Position numbers and translations under genes: made by a program | The notes under the pieces: model-generated | The model's input: only the letters and a program-made list of their open reading frames with translations | Told to the model about the DNA's origin: nothing | Database searches by the model: none | Source of the DNA: Massilia mucilaginosa | GTDB taxonomy: Bacteria > Pseudomonadota > Gammaproteobacteria > Burkholderiales > Burkholderiaceae_D | NCBI RefSeq assembly: GCF_011682145.1 | Contig: NZ_WHJH01000007.1 | Location: forward strand, 124,001-188,000 | Length of the DNA: 64,000 nt | Direction of reading: 5' to 3' | Shown here: positions 27,335 through 36,800 of the stretch, piece by piece | How positions within the stretch are numbered: the stretch's first letter is position 1 | Layout: each line of letters begins with the position of its first letter

Positions 27335-28024
27335 TCAGCGCGACTGGCGCTGCAAGATGTTCGAGAATTCTTCGACGAAGCTCTCGAAGCGGATGGCCAG
27401 GCGGTCGATGTCGTGCGTGAAGCGGTTGTAGGCGACCACGGCCGGAATGGCCGCGAACAGGCCGATGGCGGTCGCGATCAGCGCTTCGGCAATCCCGGGC
27501 GCGACGGCGGCCAGGGTCGCCTGCTGCACGTTGGCCAGACCGCGGAAGGCGTTCATGATGCCCCATACGGTACCCAAGAGGCCGATGTAGGGCGAGACCG
27601 AACCGACCGAGGCCAGGAAGTTCAGGTGCGAGTCGAGCGCGTCGAGTTCGCGCTGGAAGGCGGCGCGCATGGCGCGGCGGGCGCCATCGAGCACGGCGCC
27701 GGTGTCGAGCGGATCGCGCTGCGGCGAGGCTTGCTTGCCCTTGATGAATTCGCCCATGCCGGCTTCGAAGATGCGCGCCAGCGCGCCGCTCTGTTCGCGC
27801 GTGGTGCTGGCGTTCTGGTGCAGGGTGTGCAGGTTGCCGCCGGCCCAGAAGCTGCGTTCGAACTGTTCGGTCTGCTGGCGGGCGGCGCGCACCGCGAAGG
27901 CTTTGCGGAAGATATAGGTCCAGCTCATGATGGACAGGCCCAGCAACAGTGCCATGATCAATTGCACGATCAGGTGCGCGTTACCGATCAGGGCGATAAA
28001 GGAAAGGTCTTGGGCTGCATTCAT
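27335..28024 (-). CDS. tolQ: Tol-Pal proton channel subunit TolQ (MotA/TolQ/ExbB family)
   Basis: A 229-residue inner membrane protein with three helices: about residues 15-38, 125-155 (SVGSVSPYIGLLGTVWGIMNAF, the conserved Gly/Thr channel helix) and 160-190 (GIAEALIATAIGLFAAIPAVVAYN). It forms the Tol stator with TolR. It is preceded by ybgC with a 29-base gap, giving the gene order ybgC-tolQ-tolR-tolA-tolB-pal-cpoB. Confidence 0.97.
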   Translation of the reverse strand: MNAAQDLSFIALIGNAHLIVQLIMALLLGLSIMSWTYIFRKAFAVRAARQQTEQFERSFWAGGNLHTLHQNASTTREQSGALARIFEAGMGEFIKGKQASPQRDPLDTGAVLDGARRAMRAAFQRELDALDSHLNFLASVGSVSPYIGLLGTVWGIMNAFRGLANVQQATLAAVAPGIAEALIATAIGLFAAIPAVVAYNRFTHDIDRLAIRFESFVEEFSNILQRQSR

Positions 28025-28053
28025 TGGCGTTGGAATTTTCTAGGTGTGAAGTG

Positions 28054-28470
28054 TCAGGCGGCACGCATTTTAGCAGCGGTGGCGTCGGGCAGGGCGCGTG
28101 GACGCAGGGTGACTGCGTCCACGCAGCCCACTTTGACCGTCGCGCTGGCCAGCAAAACATCGCCGTGCCAGGCTTGCTGGAGGAACTGGACCGATGCGCG
28201 CCCCAGTTTTTCTATACTCAATGTCAAGTTTAATGCATCATCGAGCCGCGCTGGCGCGTGATAGTCGATGCTGGCGTTCTTGACGACGAAGATCGCGCCG
28301 TGTTCGTCGCGCAGCGCCTGTTGGCCAACGTTGGCCGCACGCAGCCATTCGGTGCGCGCGCGTTCGAAGAATTTGAGGTAATTCGCGTAAAAAACGATGC
28401 CGCCGGCATCGGTGTCTTCGTAATAGACCCGAACCGGCCAACTGAATACAGAGGGCATTTCATTTGCCAT
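28054..28470 (-). CDS. ybgC: Tol-Pal associated acyl-CoA thioesterase YbgC
   Basis: A 138-residue hot-dog fold thioesterase starting at ATG 28470. The 4-hydroxybenzoyl-CoA thioesterase signature is VYYEDTDAGGIVFYANYLKFFERARTEW, with Asp in the DTDAGG active-site motif. The length equals the usual 130-140 residues. YbgC hydrolyses acyl-CoA/ACP thioesters and is conserved as the first gene of tol-pal operons, as here. Confidence 0.95.
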   Translation of the reverse strand: MANEMPSVFSWPVRVYYEDTDAGGIVFYANYLKFFERARTEWLRAANVGQQALRDEHGAIFVVKNASIDYHAPARLDDALNLTLSIEKLGRASVQFLQQAWHGDVLLASATVKVGCVDAVTLRPRALPDATAAKMRAA

Positions 28471-28652
28471 AAGTGAATATCGGAAACATTTTACGCGGTT
28501 TTTTGCTGTAAATGTACGCAAGCGTACATAAAGATCGGTGCCCGGCGGCCCGGATGGCGCACAAGTAGACGTGAGCCATGCCGAAGTGCCAAGTTCTGTA
28601 ACAATCGCTTACATGGGCAAGTAGTCTTGTTACGCGGCCGCCGGCGCCGCTG

Positions 28653-29399
28653 TCAGTTGCGCTTGATCGCGAACGGCCCGAAGCCCTGGCAGGTCGGCAT
28701 CATCTCGATCATGTTGATGTTGATATGCGGCGGCAAGGTCGCGATCCAGAACGCGGTGGCGGCGATATCCTTGGCCGTGAGCGGGTCGGTACCTTCGTAC
28801 ACCTTGGCCGCTTTGTCGTCGTCGCCCTTGAAGCGCACGTTCGAAAACTCGGTCCCGCCGCACAATCCCGGTGCCAGGTTGGTCGCGCGCACGCCGGTGC
28901 CCACCAGGTCGGCGCGCAGGTTCAGGGTGAACTGGTCCACGAACGCCTTGGTCGCGCCGTACACATTGCCGCCCGGGTAAGCATAGTTGCCGGCCACCGA
29001 TCCCAGATTGATGATCAAGCCGCTGCCGCGTTCGACCATGGCCGGCAGCAGCGCCCGCGTCATGGTCACCAGGCCGGTGCAGTTGGTGGCGATCATGGTT
29101 TCCCAGTCGGCCAGCGGGGCTTCGTGGGCCGGCGCCGTGCCCAGCGCCAGACCGGCATTGTTGATCAGCACATCGACCTGGCGCCATGATTGCGGCAGCA
29201 TCGACAAGGCTTCGTTGATGGATTCCTTGCAGGTGACATCCATGACGAGCGGCAAAGCCAGGTCGCCCAGTTCGGCCGCGAGGGCTTCCAGGCGGTCCTT
29301 GCGGCGCCCGCTGATGACGACCTGATGGCCGTTGTTGACGAAGGTACGCGCCATTTCGGCGCCGAAGCCGGCCGAGGCGCCGGTGATGAAAACGATCAT
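28653..29399 (-). CDS. ydfG: NADP-dependent 3-hydroxy acid / serine dehydrogenase YdfG (SDR)
   Basis: A 248-residue short-chain dehydrogenase, the same length as E. coli YdfG, starting at ATG 29399. The cofactor motif TGASAGFGAEMARTF is at residues about 6-20, followed by VVISGRRKDRL (NADP preference by the Arg pair), NNAG, and the Ser-Tyr-Lys catalytic set in LGSVAGNYAYPGGNVYGATK. The C-terminal TEFSNVRFKGDD and PPHININMIEMMPTCQ are YdfG-like. It likely oxidises L-serine, L-allo-threonine or 3-hydroxy acids. It is monocistronic and divergent from glyA. Confidence 0.93.
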   Translation of the reverse strand: MIVFITGASAGFGAEMARTFVNNGHQVVISGRRKDRLEALAAELGDLALPLVMDVTCKESINEALSMLPQSWRQVDVLINNAGLALGTAPAHEAPLADWETMIATNCTGLVTMTRALLPAMVERGSGLIINLGSVAGNYAYPGGNVYGATKAFVDQFTLNLRADLVGTGVRATNLAPGLCGGTEFSNVRFKGDDDKAAKVYEGTDPLTAKDIAATAFWIATLPPHININMIEMMPTCQGFGPFAIKRN

Positions 29400-29530
29400 A
29401 GTGGTGTCCTGGAGAAGTGCAAAGCTGTGCCGGATTGTAGCCCAAGTGACCAGATTGACCGCCACCTGCCATTTAGGCAATCCCATTCCTTGCCCTATTC
29501 AAGGACTTAACTTACAATTTGGGCTCCATT

Positions 29531-29637
29531 ACGTCTCACGTAACTGGCGAAAAGTCGCGGCGCATAGCTGCCTGGCGGCGAAAGGTGGGCATCCACCGGG
29601 GAACGTGAGATTTCATCAGCCGTTCGCCTGGGCAGCC
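29531..29637 (+). ncRNA. ZTP riboswitch (pfl motif) upstream of glyA
   Basis: The 5' leader of glyA contains the pfl consensus: a first stem with CACGTAACTGGCG, then a hairpin AGGTGGGCATCCACC, GGGGAACGTG pairing back to the first strand, and the invariant downstream pseudoknot strand CCGTTCGCCTGGGCA. ZTP riboswitches sense ZMP/ZTP, a signal of 10-formyl-THF shortage, and typically control one-carbon genes such as glyA. GGCAGCC at 29631-29637 can pair with GGCTGCC at 29659-29665 and may form the expression platform (inference). Confidence 0.92.
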
Positions 29638-29743
29638 ACCGATGGAAGCGCACGATGAGGCTGCCTGTTCCATTTCCAACGGCTCCCCTCATTCGATCCT
29701 TGCATATCAGGTGCCTCGCACTCTTATCGATTGGAGTTTTTTC

Positions 29744-30991
29744 ATGTTTTCAAAAGAACACACGCTCGCCCATGTTGACCCGGAATTGTGGGGCGCGATC
29801 CAGAAGGAAAACGCACGCCAGCAAGATCACATCGAGCTGATCGCGTCCGAGAACTACACCTCGCCAGCGGTCATGCAAGCCCAGGGCTCGCAGCTGACCA
29901 ATAAATATGCCGAAGGCTATCCAGGCAAGCGCTACTACGGCGGCTGCGAATTCGTCGACGTCGCGGAACAACTGGCGATCGACCGTGTCAAACAGCTGTT
30001 CGGCGCCGAAGCGGCCAATGTGCAGCCCAATTCCGGCTCCCAGGCCAACCAGGGCGTGTTCTTCGCCATGCTCAAGCCGGGCGATACCATCATGGGCATG
30101 TCGCTGGCCGAAGGCGGCCACCTGACCCACGGCATGGCGCTGAACATGTCGGGCAAGTGGTTCAATGTGGTGTCGTACGGCCTGACCGAACAAGAAGACA
30201 TCGACTACGAGGCCATGGAGCGTCTTGCGCATGAGCACAAGCCAAAAATGATCATCGCCGGTGCATCGGCGTTTTCGCTGAAAATCGACTTCGAGCGTTT
30301 CGCCAAGGTCGCCAAGGCAGTGGGCGCTTACTTCATGGTCGACATGGCGCACTACGCCGGCCTGATCGCAGCGGGCGTATATCCCAACCCGGTGCCGCAC
30401 GCCGACTTCGTCACCTCGACCACGCACAAATCGCTGCGCGGTCCGCGCGGCGGCATCATCCTGATGAAAGCCGAGCACGAAAAAGCCATCAATTCGGCCA
30501 TCTTCCCTGGCATCCAGGGCGGCCCGCTGATGCACGTGATCGCCGGTAAGGCAGTTGCCTTCAAGGAAGCGCTGGAGCCATCGTTCACCGAGTACCAGAA
30601 GCAGGTCGTGAAAAACGCCGACGCACTGGCCAAGGCGCTGATCGCGCGCGGCCTGCGCATCGTGTCCGGCCGCACCGAGTCGCACGTCATGCTGGTCGAC
30701 CTGCGCGCCAAGAACCTGACCGGGAAAGAAGCCGAAGCCTTGCTGGGCGCCGCCCACATGACCTGCAACAAGAACGGCATCCCGAACGACCCGCAAAAAC
30801 CGTTCGTGACTTCCGGCATCCGCCTCGGCAGCCCGGCCTTCACCACGCGCGGCTTCAAGGAAGACGATGCGACCACGGTCGGCAACCTGATCGCGGACAT
30901 CCTCGACAACCCGAACGACGCCGCTGTCGTGGAGCGCGTCAAGGCCGAAGTCAAGAAGCTGACCGACAAGTATCCGGTCTACGCGGCTTGA
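29744..30991 (+). CDS. glyA: Serine hydroxymethyltransferase
   Basis: A 415-residue PLP enzyme starting at ATG 29744 after a GGAG site. Motifs: [39 protein letters not shown], the PLP-binding [15 protein letters not shown], and the Schiff-base lysine in [15 protein letters not shown]. It converts serine and THF to glycine and methylene-THF. The frame is open upstream of the ATG but that part is the riboswitch leader. nrdR follows 33 bases downstream. Confidence 0.98.
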   Translation: MFSKEHTLAHVDPELWGAIQKENARQQDHIELIASENYTSPAVMQAQGSQLTNKYAEGYPGKRYYGGCEFVDVAEQLAIDRVKQLFGAEAANVQPNSGSQANQGVFFAMLKPGDTIMGMSLAEGGHLTHGMALNMSGKWFNVVSYGLTEQEDIDYEAMERLAHEHKPKMIIAGASAFSLKIDFERFAKVAKAVGAYFMVDMAHYAGLIAAGVYPNPVPHADFVTSTTHKSLRGPRGGIILMKAEHEKAINSAIFPGIQGGPLMHVIAGKAVAFKEALEPSFTEYQKQVVKNADALAKALIARGLRIVSGRTESHVMLVDLRAKNLTGKEAEALLGAAHMTCNKNGIPNDPQKPFVTSGIRLGSPAFTTRGFKEDDATTVGNLIADILDNPNDAAVVERVKAEVKKLTDKYPVYAA

Positions 30992-31024
30992 TCTAAGCTC
31001 ACTCACAGCAGCGGCCGGCGCCCC

Positions 31025-31492
31025 ATGAAATGTCCTTTCTGTCAGCATGAAGATACGCAGGTCCTCGATACGCGCGTATCCGAGGAGGGCGATTCAATCC
31101 GGCGCCGGCGCCGCTGCGCCAAGTGCGACAAGCGCTTCACCACCTATGAACGGATCGAATTGTCGATGCCGATCATGGTCAAGAAAAACGGCAGCCGCAC
31201 CGAGTACGCCTCGGTCAAGCTGCGCGGCAGCCTGATGCTGGCGCTGCGCAAGCGGCCCGTGTCGGCCGAGGCCATCGACCAGGCCGTCGCGTCGATCGAG
31301 GAAAAACTGCTCACCAGCGGACAGCGCGAGGTCGATACCGGCCACGTGGGCGAGCTGGTCATGCAGGAACTGAAACGCCTCGACAAGATTGCCTACATCC
31401 GCTTCGCATCGGTCTACAAAAACTTCGAGGACCTGGCCGAGTTCCAGGAAGCGATTGCCGAAGTAGGCCACGAACGCAAACCGCGTAAATAG
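31025..31492 (+). CDS. nrdR: Ribonucleotide reductase transcriptional repressor NrdR
   Basis: A 155-residue regulator. The N-terminal zinc ribbon is [17 protein letters not shown] with [15 protein letters not shown]; an ATP-cone domain fills about residues 49-139 ([20 protein letters not shown] ... [27 protein letters not shown]). NrdR binds ATP/dATP and NrdR boxes in nrd promoters. The glyA-nrdR pairing is common in Burkholderiales. Confidence 0.97.
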   Translation: MKCPFCQHEDTQVLDTRVSEEGDSIRRRRRCAKCDKRFTTYERIELSMPIMVKKNGSRTEYASVKLRGSLMLALRKRPVSAEAIDQAVASIEEKLLTSGQREVDTGHVGELVMQELKRLDKIAYIRFASVYKNFEDLAEFQEAIAEVGHERKPRK

Positions 31493-31622
31493 TTCAGCTC
31501 ACACCTTTGAGGCAGGCCATGCATGCCTGTCCGCAGCGCTGTTAACGTAACTCCCAAGCGATCCGGATCACCAGTTCACCGACCTTGCAGCCCTTGCTGA
31601 CAGGCTGCGGCGGTATGACGGG

Positions 31623-31660
31623 GCGCGTCGTTCAACGCGTCGTCTAACGCGTCGTCTAAC
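31623..31660 (+). repeat. Three 12-bp tandem repeats upstream of pilV
   Basis: Direct repeats of the form CGCGTCGTCTAA (the first copy CGCGTCGTTCAA) stand head to tail between about 31623 and 31660, ending 15 bases before the pilV ATG. They overlap the probable leader and ribosome binding site region (GGGGGAG at 31666-31672). They could be regulator sites or replication slippage; no protein is assigned. Confidence 0.6.
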
Positions 31661-31674
31661 GTTGCGGGGGAGTC

Positions 31675-32253
31675 ATGCGGTCAAAGCGGAACCATGTCGC
31701 CGGCGGATTCACGCTCATCGAAGTGCTGGTCGCGGTGCTGCTGCTGGTCGTCGGCATCCTCGGCGCGCTGGGCACCCAGGTCGCGGCGCTGCGCACCCGC
31801 CAGGAATCGAGCCTGATGTCGCGCGGGGTGCATCTGGCCAGCAGCCTGGCCGAACGCATGCGCGCCAATGCCGCGCAAATGCAGTTAAGCGACGCCATCA
31901 ATCCCTATTTGCAACTGCGCTACCAGGCGGGCGAAGGTGCGCCGCCGCCCGCGCCCGTCCAATGCTACGGCGCGGGCCGCTGCGACAGTGCGCAACTGGC
32001 CCGTTTCGATATCGCCGACACGGTGGCCGCGCTGCACGCCGGCTTTCCGGGCGGGCGCATCGCGGTCTGCCGCGACGCCGCCGTGTGGGACGATGCGAGC
32101 CGGGCGCTGGCGTGGGAATGCGCGGGCGCGGCCGGGGCGCCGGTGGTCATCAAGCTCGGCTGGCAGGGGCGGCGCGCGCAACGCGCCGGGTCCGGCCCCG
32201 CCGCGCCGTCCGCGCCGGCGGTGGCGGTGATGCTCGGGACGGGGACGCCATGA
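31675..32253 (+). CDS. pilV: Type IV pilus minor pilin-like protein PilV
   Basis: A 192-residue prepilin. A type III signal GGFTLIEVLVAVLLLVVGILG (cleavage after Gly, then Phe+1 and Glu+5) is followed by the typical PilV helix (ALGTQVAALRTRQESSLMSRGVHLASSLAERMRAN). The C-terminal globular part is Ala-rich. Minor pilins prime pilus assembly. The start is ATG 31675 with GGGGGAG upstream; its stop overlaps pilW as ATGA. Confidence 0.92.
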   Translation: MRSKRNHVAGGFTLIEVLVAVLLLVVGILGALGTQVAALRTRQESSLMSRGVHLASSLAERMRANAAQMQLSDAINPYLQLRYQAGEGAPPPAPVQCYGAGRCDSAQLARFDIADTVAALHAGFPGGRIAVCRDAAVWDDASRALAWECAGAAGAPVVIKLGWQGRRAQRAGSGPAAPSAPAVAVMLGTGTP

Positions 32254-33197
32254 GGGCGCGCAGCGGCTCGCGCAGGTGGCGCCAGACCGGCCTGGGTCTG
32301 GTCGAACTGCTGGTCGCGCTGGTGCTCGGCCTGCTGGTGAGCCTGGCGGCGGCAGCGCTGCTGGTGTCCGCCCAGTCCGGCTACGCCGCGCAGCACCAGC
32401 TGGCGCAGACCGACGACGCCGGCCGCTTCGCGCTCGAGACCATCGAACGGGCGGTGCGCCAGAGCGCCTGGGTCGACCTCGAGCGCGAGGACGCGCCGCC
32501 GGCGCCGGCCGCGACGGCCGCCCGCATCGGCGGGCTGGACGACCATGTGCTGGCGCGCAGCGGGCCGGGCATCGACAATGCGCGGCCGGGCGGCGTCAAC
32601 GGCAGCGATGTGCTGGTGCTGCGCTTCGATGGTGCGGGAGCCGGACCGGACGGCGACGGCAGCGTGCTCAGCTGCGCCGGGTTCGCGCTTGGCACCGGCC
32701 ATGAGGGCTGGAGCATTTTCTATGTCGCTGCCGGCGCCGCCGGCGACGCCGAACTGCGCTGCAAATACCATGGCCAGAAGAACTGGCGCAGCGATGCCGT
32801 GGTGGGCGGGGTCGATACCTTCCAGGTGCTGTACGGGCTCGATACCGACGAGCCCGGCGACGGCTTGCCCAACCAGTACCTCGGCGCCGGCGCCGTCAAC
32901 GCGCTCGACGCCGCCTTGATGCTCGATGGTGCGACCCCAAGCGAGCGCGAGCGCGACCTGCGCCGCAAGACCCACTGGAAGCGCGTCGCCAGCGTCAGGG
33001 TGGCGCTGTTGCTGCATGGCGCGCGCGGCGGCGCCGGCGGGCGCGAGCCGATTGCCTACGAGCTGTTCGGCCCCGGCTACAGCGGCGCCGGCGACCCCGG
33101 CACGCGGATCGACGAAGCACTCCTGGCGCCGGCGCAGCGCTGGCGCGAGCGGCGCATGTTCGCCACCACCATCGTGATGCGCAACGCGGCCATGTGA
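32250..33197 (+). CDS. pilW: Type IV pilus minor pilin-like protein PilW
   Basis: A 315-residue prepilin starting at ATG 32250. The class III signal sequence is TGLGLVELLVALVLGLLVSLAA, with Glu+5, followed by a helix (QSGYAAQHQLAQTDDAGRFALETIERAVRQSAW) of PilW type. The globular domain contains SDVLVLRFDGAG and KNWRSDAVVGGVDTFQVLYGLD, usual for PilW. It takes part in the minor pilin priming complex. It is coupled to pilV and overlaps pilX. Confidence 0.92.
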   Translation: MRARSGSRRWRQTGLGLVELLVALVLGLLVSLAAAALLVSAQSGYAAQHQLAQTDDAGRFALETIERAVRQSAWVDLEREDAPPAPAATAARIGGLDDHVLARSGPGIDNARPGGVNGSDVLVLRFDGAGAGPDGDGSVLSCAGFALGTGHEGWSIFYVAAGAAGDAELRCKYHGQKNWRSDAVVGGVDTFQVLYGLDTDEPGDGLPNQYLGAGAVNALDAALMLDGATPSERERDLRRKTHWKRVASVRVALLLHGARGGAGGREPIAYELFGPGYSGAGDPGTRIDEALLAPAQRWRERRMFATTIVMRNAAM

Positions 33198-33823
33198 ATC
33201 CCATGCAAACACTTCCATGCCAACGTGAGCGCCAGGAGGGCGCCGTGCTGCTGACGGCGCTGTTCGTGCTGCTGGCGCTGATGATCCTCGGCGTGTCCGC
33301 CGCCCGCAGCGCACTGAGCAGCGAAAAATCGGCGCGCCACGAGCGCGACCGGCAGATCGCCTTTGCCGCGGCCGAGGCGGCGCTGGCCGATGCCGAACAC
33401 GATATCGAGGGCGGCAGCGATCCCTCGTCCGAGCGCGCCGCACTGTTTGCACGTGGCAATGCGCTCGGCTTCGTGGATGGCTGCGGCGCCGGGCGCGACA
33501 TCAATGCCGGCTTGTGCCTGCACGTGGCCGGCCAGCCGGCGTGGCAGAGTGTCGATCTGTCGGGCAATGACGGGCCGCAGGCGGCCGGCGTGGCGTACGG
33601 CCGCTTCACCGGTGCGCAGCTGCCGGCGGGCAAGGGCACACTGCCGCTGCGCGCGCCGCGCTACCTGATCGAACTGTTGCCGCACACCCAGGCCGGCGCC
33701 GATGCCGCCCGTCCGCCCGGCAACTTTTACCGCATCACCGCGATCGGATTCGGCTCGCTCGATGCGACCCGGGTAGTGCTGCAAGCGTTTTACCTCAAGG
33801 CGGCGCCGGAGGAGGGGGCATGA
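33194..33823 (+). CDS. pilX: Type IV pilus assembly protein PilX
   Basis: A 209-residue protein with an N-terminal hydrophobic segment GAVLLTALFVLLALMILGVSAARSALSSEKSARHERDRQIAFAAAEAALADAE. That is the PilX-type opening, which lacks a canonical G/FTLIE site (here EGAVLL). The start is GTG 33194 overlapping pilW by four bases; ATG 33203 is possible. The C terminus is hydrophilic. It is operonic with pilVW and pilY1. Confidence 0.88.
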   Translation: MNPMQTLPCQRERQEGAVLLTALFVLLALMILGVSAARSALSSEKSARHERDRQIAFAAAEAALADAEHDIEGGSDPSSERAALFARGNALGFVDGCGAGRDINAGLCLHVAGQPAWQSVDLSGNDGPQAAGVAYGRFTGAQLPAGKGTLPLRAPRYLIELLPHTQAGADAARPPGNFYRITAIGFGSLDATRVVLQAFYLKAAPEEGA

Positions 33824-36800
33824 ACGCCACCATTGAGCGCTGGCTGGCGTCGCTGCCCGCTTCACTGTTCGCTGCGCTGCTCATCTGCTGGGCCTGCGTG
33901 GCCGGCGCCGCGCCGCCGCTGTTGCAGGTGCCCGACGGCGTGCTCGGCGCACCCGGCCAGATTCCGCCCAACCTGCTGATCAATCTGTCGCTCAGCTTCG
34001 CCGACGCCGGCGCCGCCTATCGCGACACGTATGCGGGGGCGACCGATTATCCCGGCTACTTCAACCCGCGCCTGTGCTACCGGTATCCGATGAAGGCGCA
34101 TGCGCGCTCGGTAAGCGAGCCCGACTTGGACGAACGCCTCGGGCATTTTGCACCGGTCGGCCCGGTGGGGACGGACCTTGGCTGCGGCGGCGCTGCGTTC
34201 AGCGGCAATCTGCTGAACTGGGCCACGGCCGCGACCCTGGACCTGGTGCGCCTCGGCCTGACCGGCGGCGACCGCGTGCTCGACGACCCGGGCATCACCG
34301 TGCTACAGCGCGCCTGGCTGCCCGATGGCGCGGCGCACGTCGATTTTTACGCGAACGCCCTGCATTTCCCGCGCAAGATGCTGCCCGCCGTCCAGAGCGC
34401 GGTGCTGACTCCGTTCGGCAAGATCGACCTGGTTATCGTGTCGTGCCGCAACCGCGTGCTGTTCAGCGATACCCAGAAAGGCAAAAGTTGCGACGCTCCG
34501 CGCTACGGCAAGAGTGGGACCCGGCTGGCGTCCGATAAATTTCATGGCGAATTTCTCGCACGGGTGCGCGTTTGCACGCCCGAGGACAGCGCCAGCCGCC
34601 CAGCCCTGTGCCGCCCGTACGGCGGCGCGTTCAAACCGGAAGGCGCGCTGCAGCGGCATGCGGCAAGCGGACGTATCGGCGTGATGGCCTATGCTGCTGG
34701 CGAGCGCGAGCAGGGCGGCGCGCCCGATGGCGGCGTCCTGCGCGCGCCGCTCAAGTTCATTGGCGACCAGGCCATCGCGCCCCCGCGCTACGAGGCGCAG
34801 CCCAACCAGCGCGCCGAATGGAGCGCCAAGACCGGCGTGTTCGTCCCCAATCCCGACCGTGGCAGCGGCGCGGCCAGCGGCAGCATTGCCGCCATCAATC
34901 TGGCGGGCCGGAGCAAGCCGGCCAGCGCCGGCAGCTACGCCGCCAGCGACCCCGGCGCGGAACTGTTTTACGAAGCGCTGCGTTATGTACAGGGCCGCGA
35001 AGCGAGCGCGCCAGCGGGCGGCGTCGCGCCGGATGGCTTGCCGGTGTGGTCGAGCCGCGCCGATCCGGTGACCGCCGCCTGCCAGCGCAACGTGATTGCC
35101 ACCATCGGCCACCCGGCCTTTATCGACGACCGCCACGTGCCGGGCAACACCCAGGCCGGGCGCAAGGACGCCGCGCGCGCCGCCGATGGCTTCGCCCCGG
35201 TCCGTTTCGACGTCATGCAGGCAACGCGCCGCGTCGGCGAGATGGAAGCCGACCGCGGCGGCGCCTACGGCAATAGCGCCCCGCGGGCCGAATTGAGCGA
35301 GCTCGACAAACGCAGCGACGGGCCGAACGGCGCCGGCAGCCTGTACCTGGCCGGCGCGGCCTGGTGGGCGCACACCAACCCGATCCGGCGCGACAAGCCG
35401 GTCACCATCACCAGCATGGCGCTCGAGCTGGGCGTACCGGAACGCGAGCGCACCAGCGCGCTGTACCTGGCCGCCAAGTACGGTGCCTTCGACGACCGCA
35501 ACGGCGACGCCAATCCCTTCATCACCAGCGGCGAGCGGCGCGACGATACCGAGTGGCGCGCTGCCGGCGGCAGTCCGGCCGGCTTCTTTGGCGCCAGGGA
35601 TGCGTTTGCGATCGGGCCCGCCATCGACGCCCTGTTCGCCGCTGCGGGTTCCAGCGGCGGCGACACGCCCGGTGCGCTGGTGGCCAGCCCCGTCAGCAAG
35701 GGGCGCGGCTTCGTGCTCCAGGCCAGCGGCGACCTGTCCAGGGCCAGCGGCAGCTTGCGGCGGCGCGCGCTGACCGTGGGCAAGGACGGCGCACCGTCCA
35801 TCTCGGACAAGGTGGAATGGGATGCCGCCGAACTCCTCACCGGCAACGATGGCGTGCGGCCAGCGCTGCCGCCCCGCATGGCGCCGGCGGCGCGCAAGAT
35901 CTTCACGCTGGCCTACCAGCCCGACAAAACGGTGACGGTCCCGTTCGACTGGGCCAGCCTGCCAAAGGAATCGCGCGCCTTGCTGGACGTTGCCGTTGCC
36001 GGCGGCGCGCCGGACGGACTGGGCGAAGCGCGCACGGCCTTCCTGCGTGGCGGGCGCGACAGGGAGGAAGGCCAGCCGGGCGGCGTCTTGCGGCGCCGCG
36101 CCAGCGTGCTCGGCGACGTGGTTCACAGCGTGCCCCTGCTGGTCGGGCCGCCGCCGCCGTCGCGCGGCGACCTGGCCTATCTCGACTTCCACAAGCGCCA
36201 GCGCGAGCGGCCTGGCGTGGCCTATGTCGGGGCCAACGACGGCATGCTGCACGCTTTCGACGCCGCCAGCGGCGCCGAACTGTTTGCCTATGTGCCGCAC
36301 GCCTTGACGCCGGTGCTGGCGCGGCTGGCCGACCCCGGCTACCGCCACCGGCCGTATGTCGACGCCAGCGCCGGCAGCGGCGAAGCGCTGGTCGACGGGC
36401 GCTGGCGCACCATTCTCGCCTCCGGCATGGGCATGGGTGCGCGCGGCGTGTTCGCGCTCGACATCTCCGATCCGGCCGCTTTTCATACCGGTCTTGGCGC
36501 GCTGTGGGAATTCACCGGCCGCGACGACCCGGCCATGGGACATGTCGCCGCGCCGCCGCTGGTCGTCAGGTTCCGGATTGCCGTCAAGGATGGGGTGCCG
36601 CAGTACCGCGACTTTGTCGTCGTCGCCAGCGGCATCAACAACGGCGCCGGGGATGGCAGCGGCGCGCTGTTCCTGCTCGCGCTCGACAAGCCGGCCTCGG
36701 AGCGCTGGCAGCGCGGCGTCAATTACTACCGCTTCCTCACGCCGGTGGCCGATCCGTCGCAGCCCAACGCGCTCTCGCCTCCGGCGCTGGCGCTGGCGGG

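Noticed and set aside
31493-31560. Possible terminator after nrdR around CCATGCATGC
   Set aside because: Short stem without a following T run; not convincing as a rho-independent terminator.
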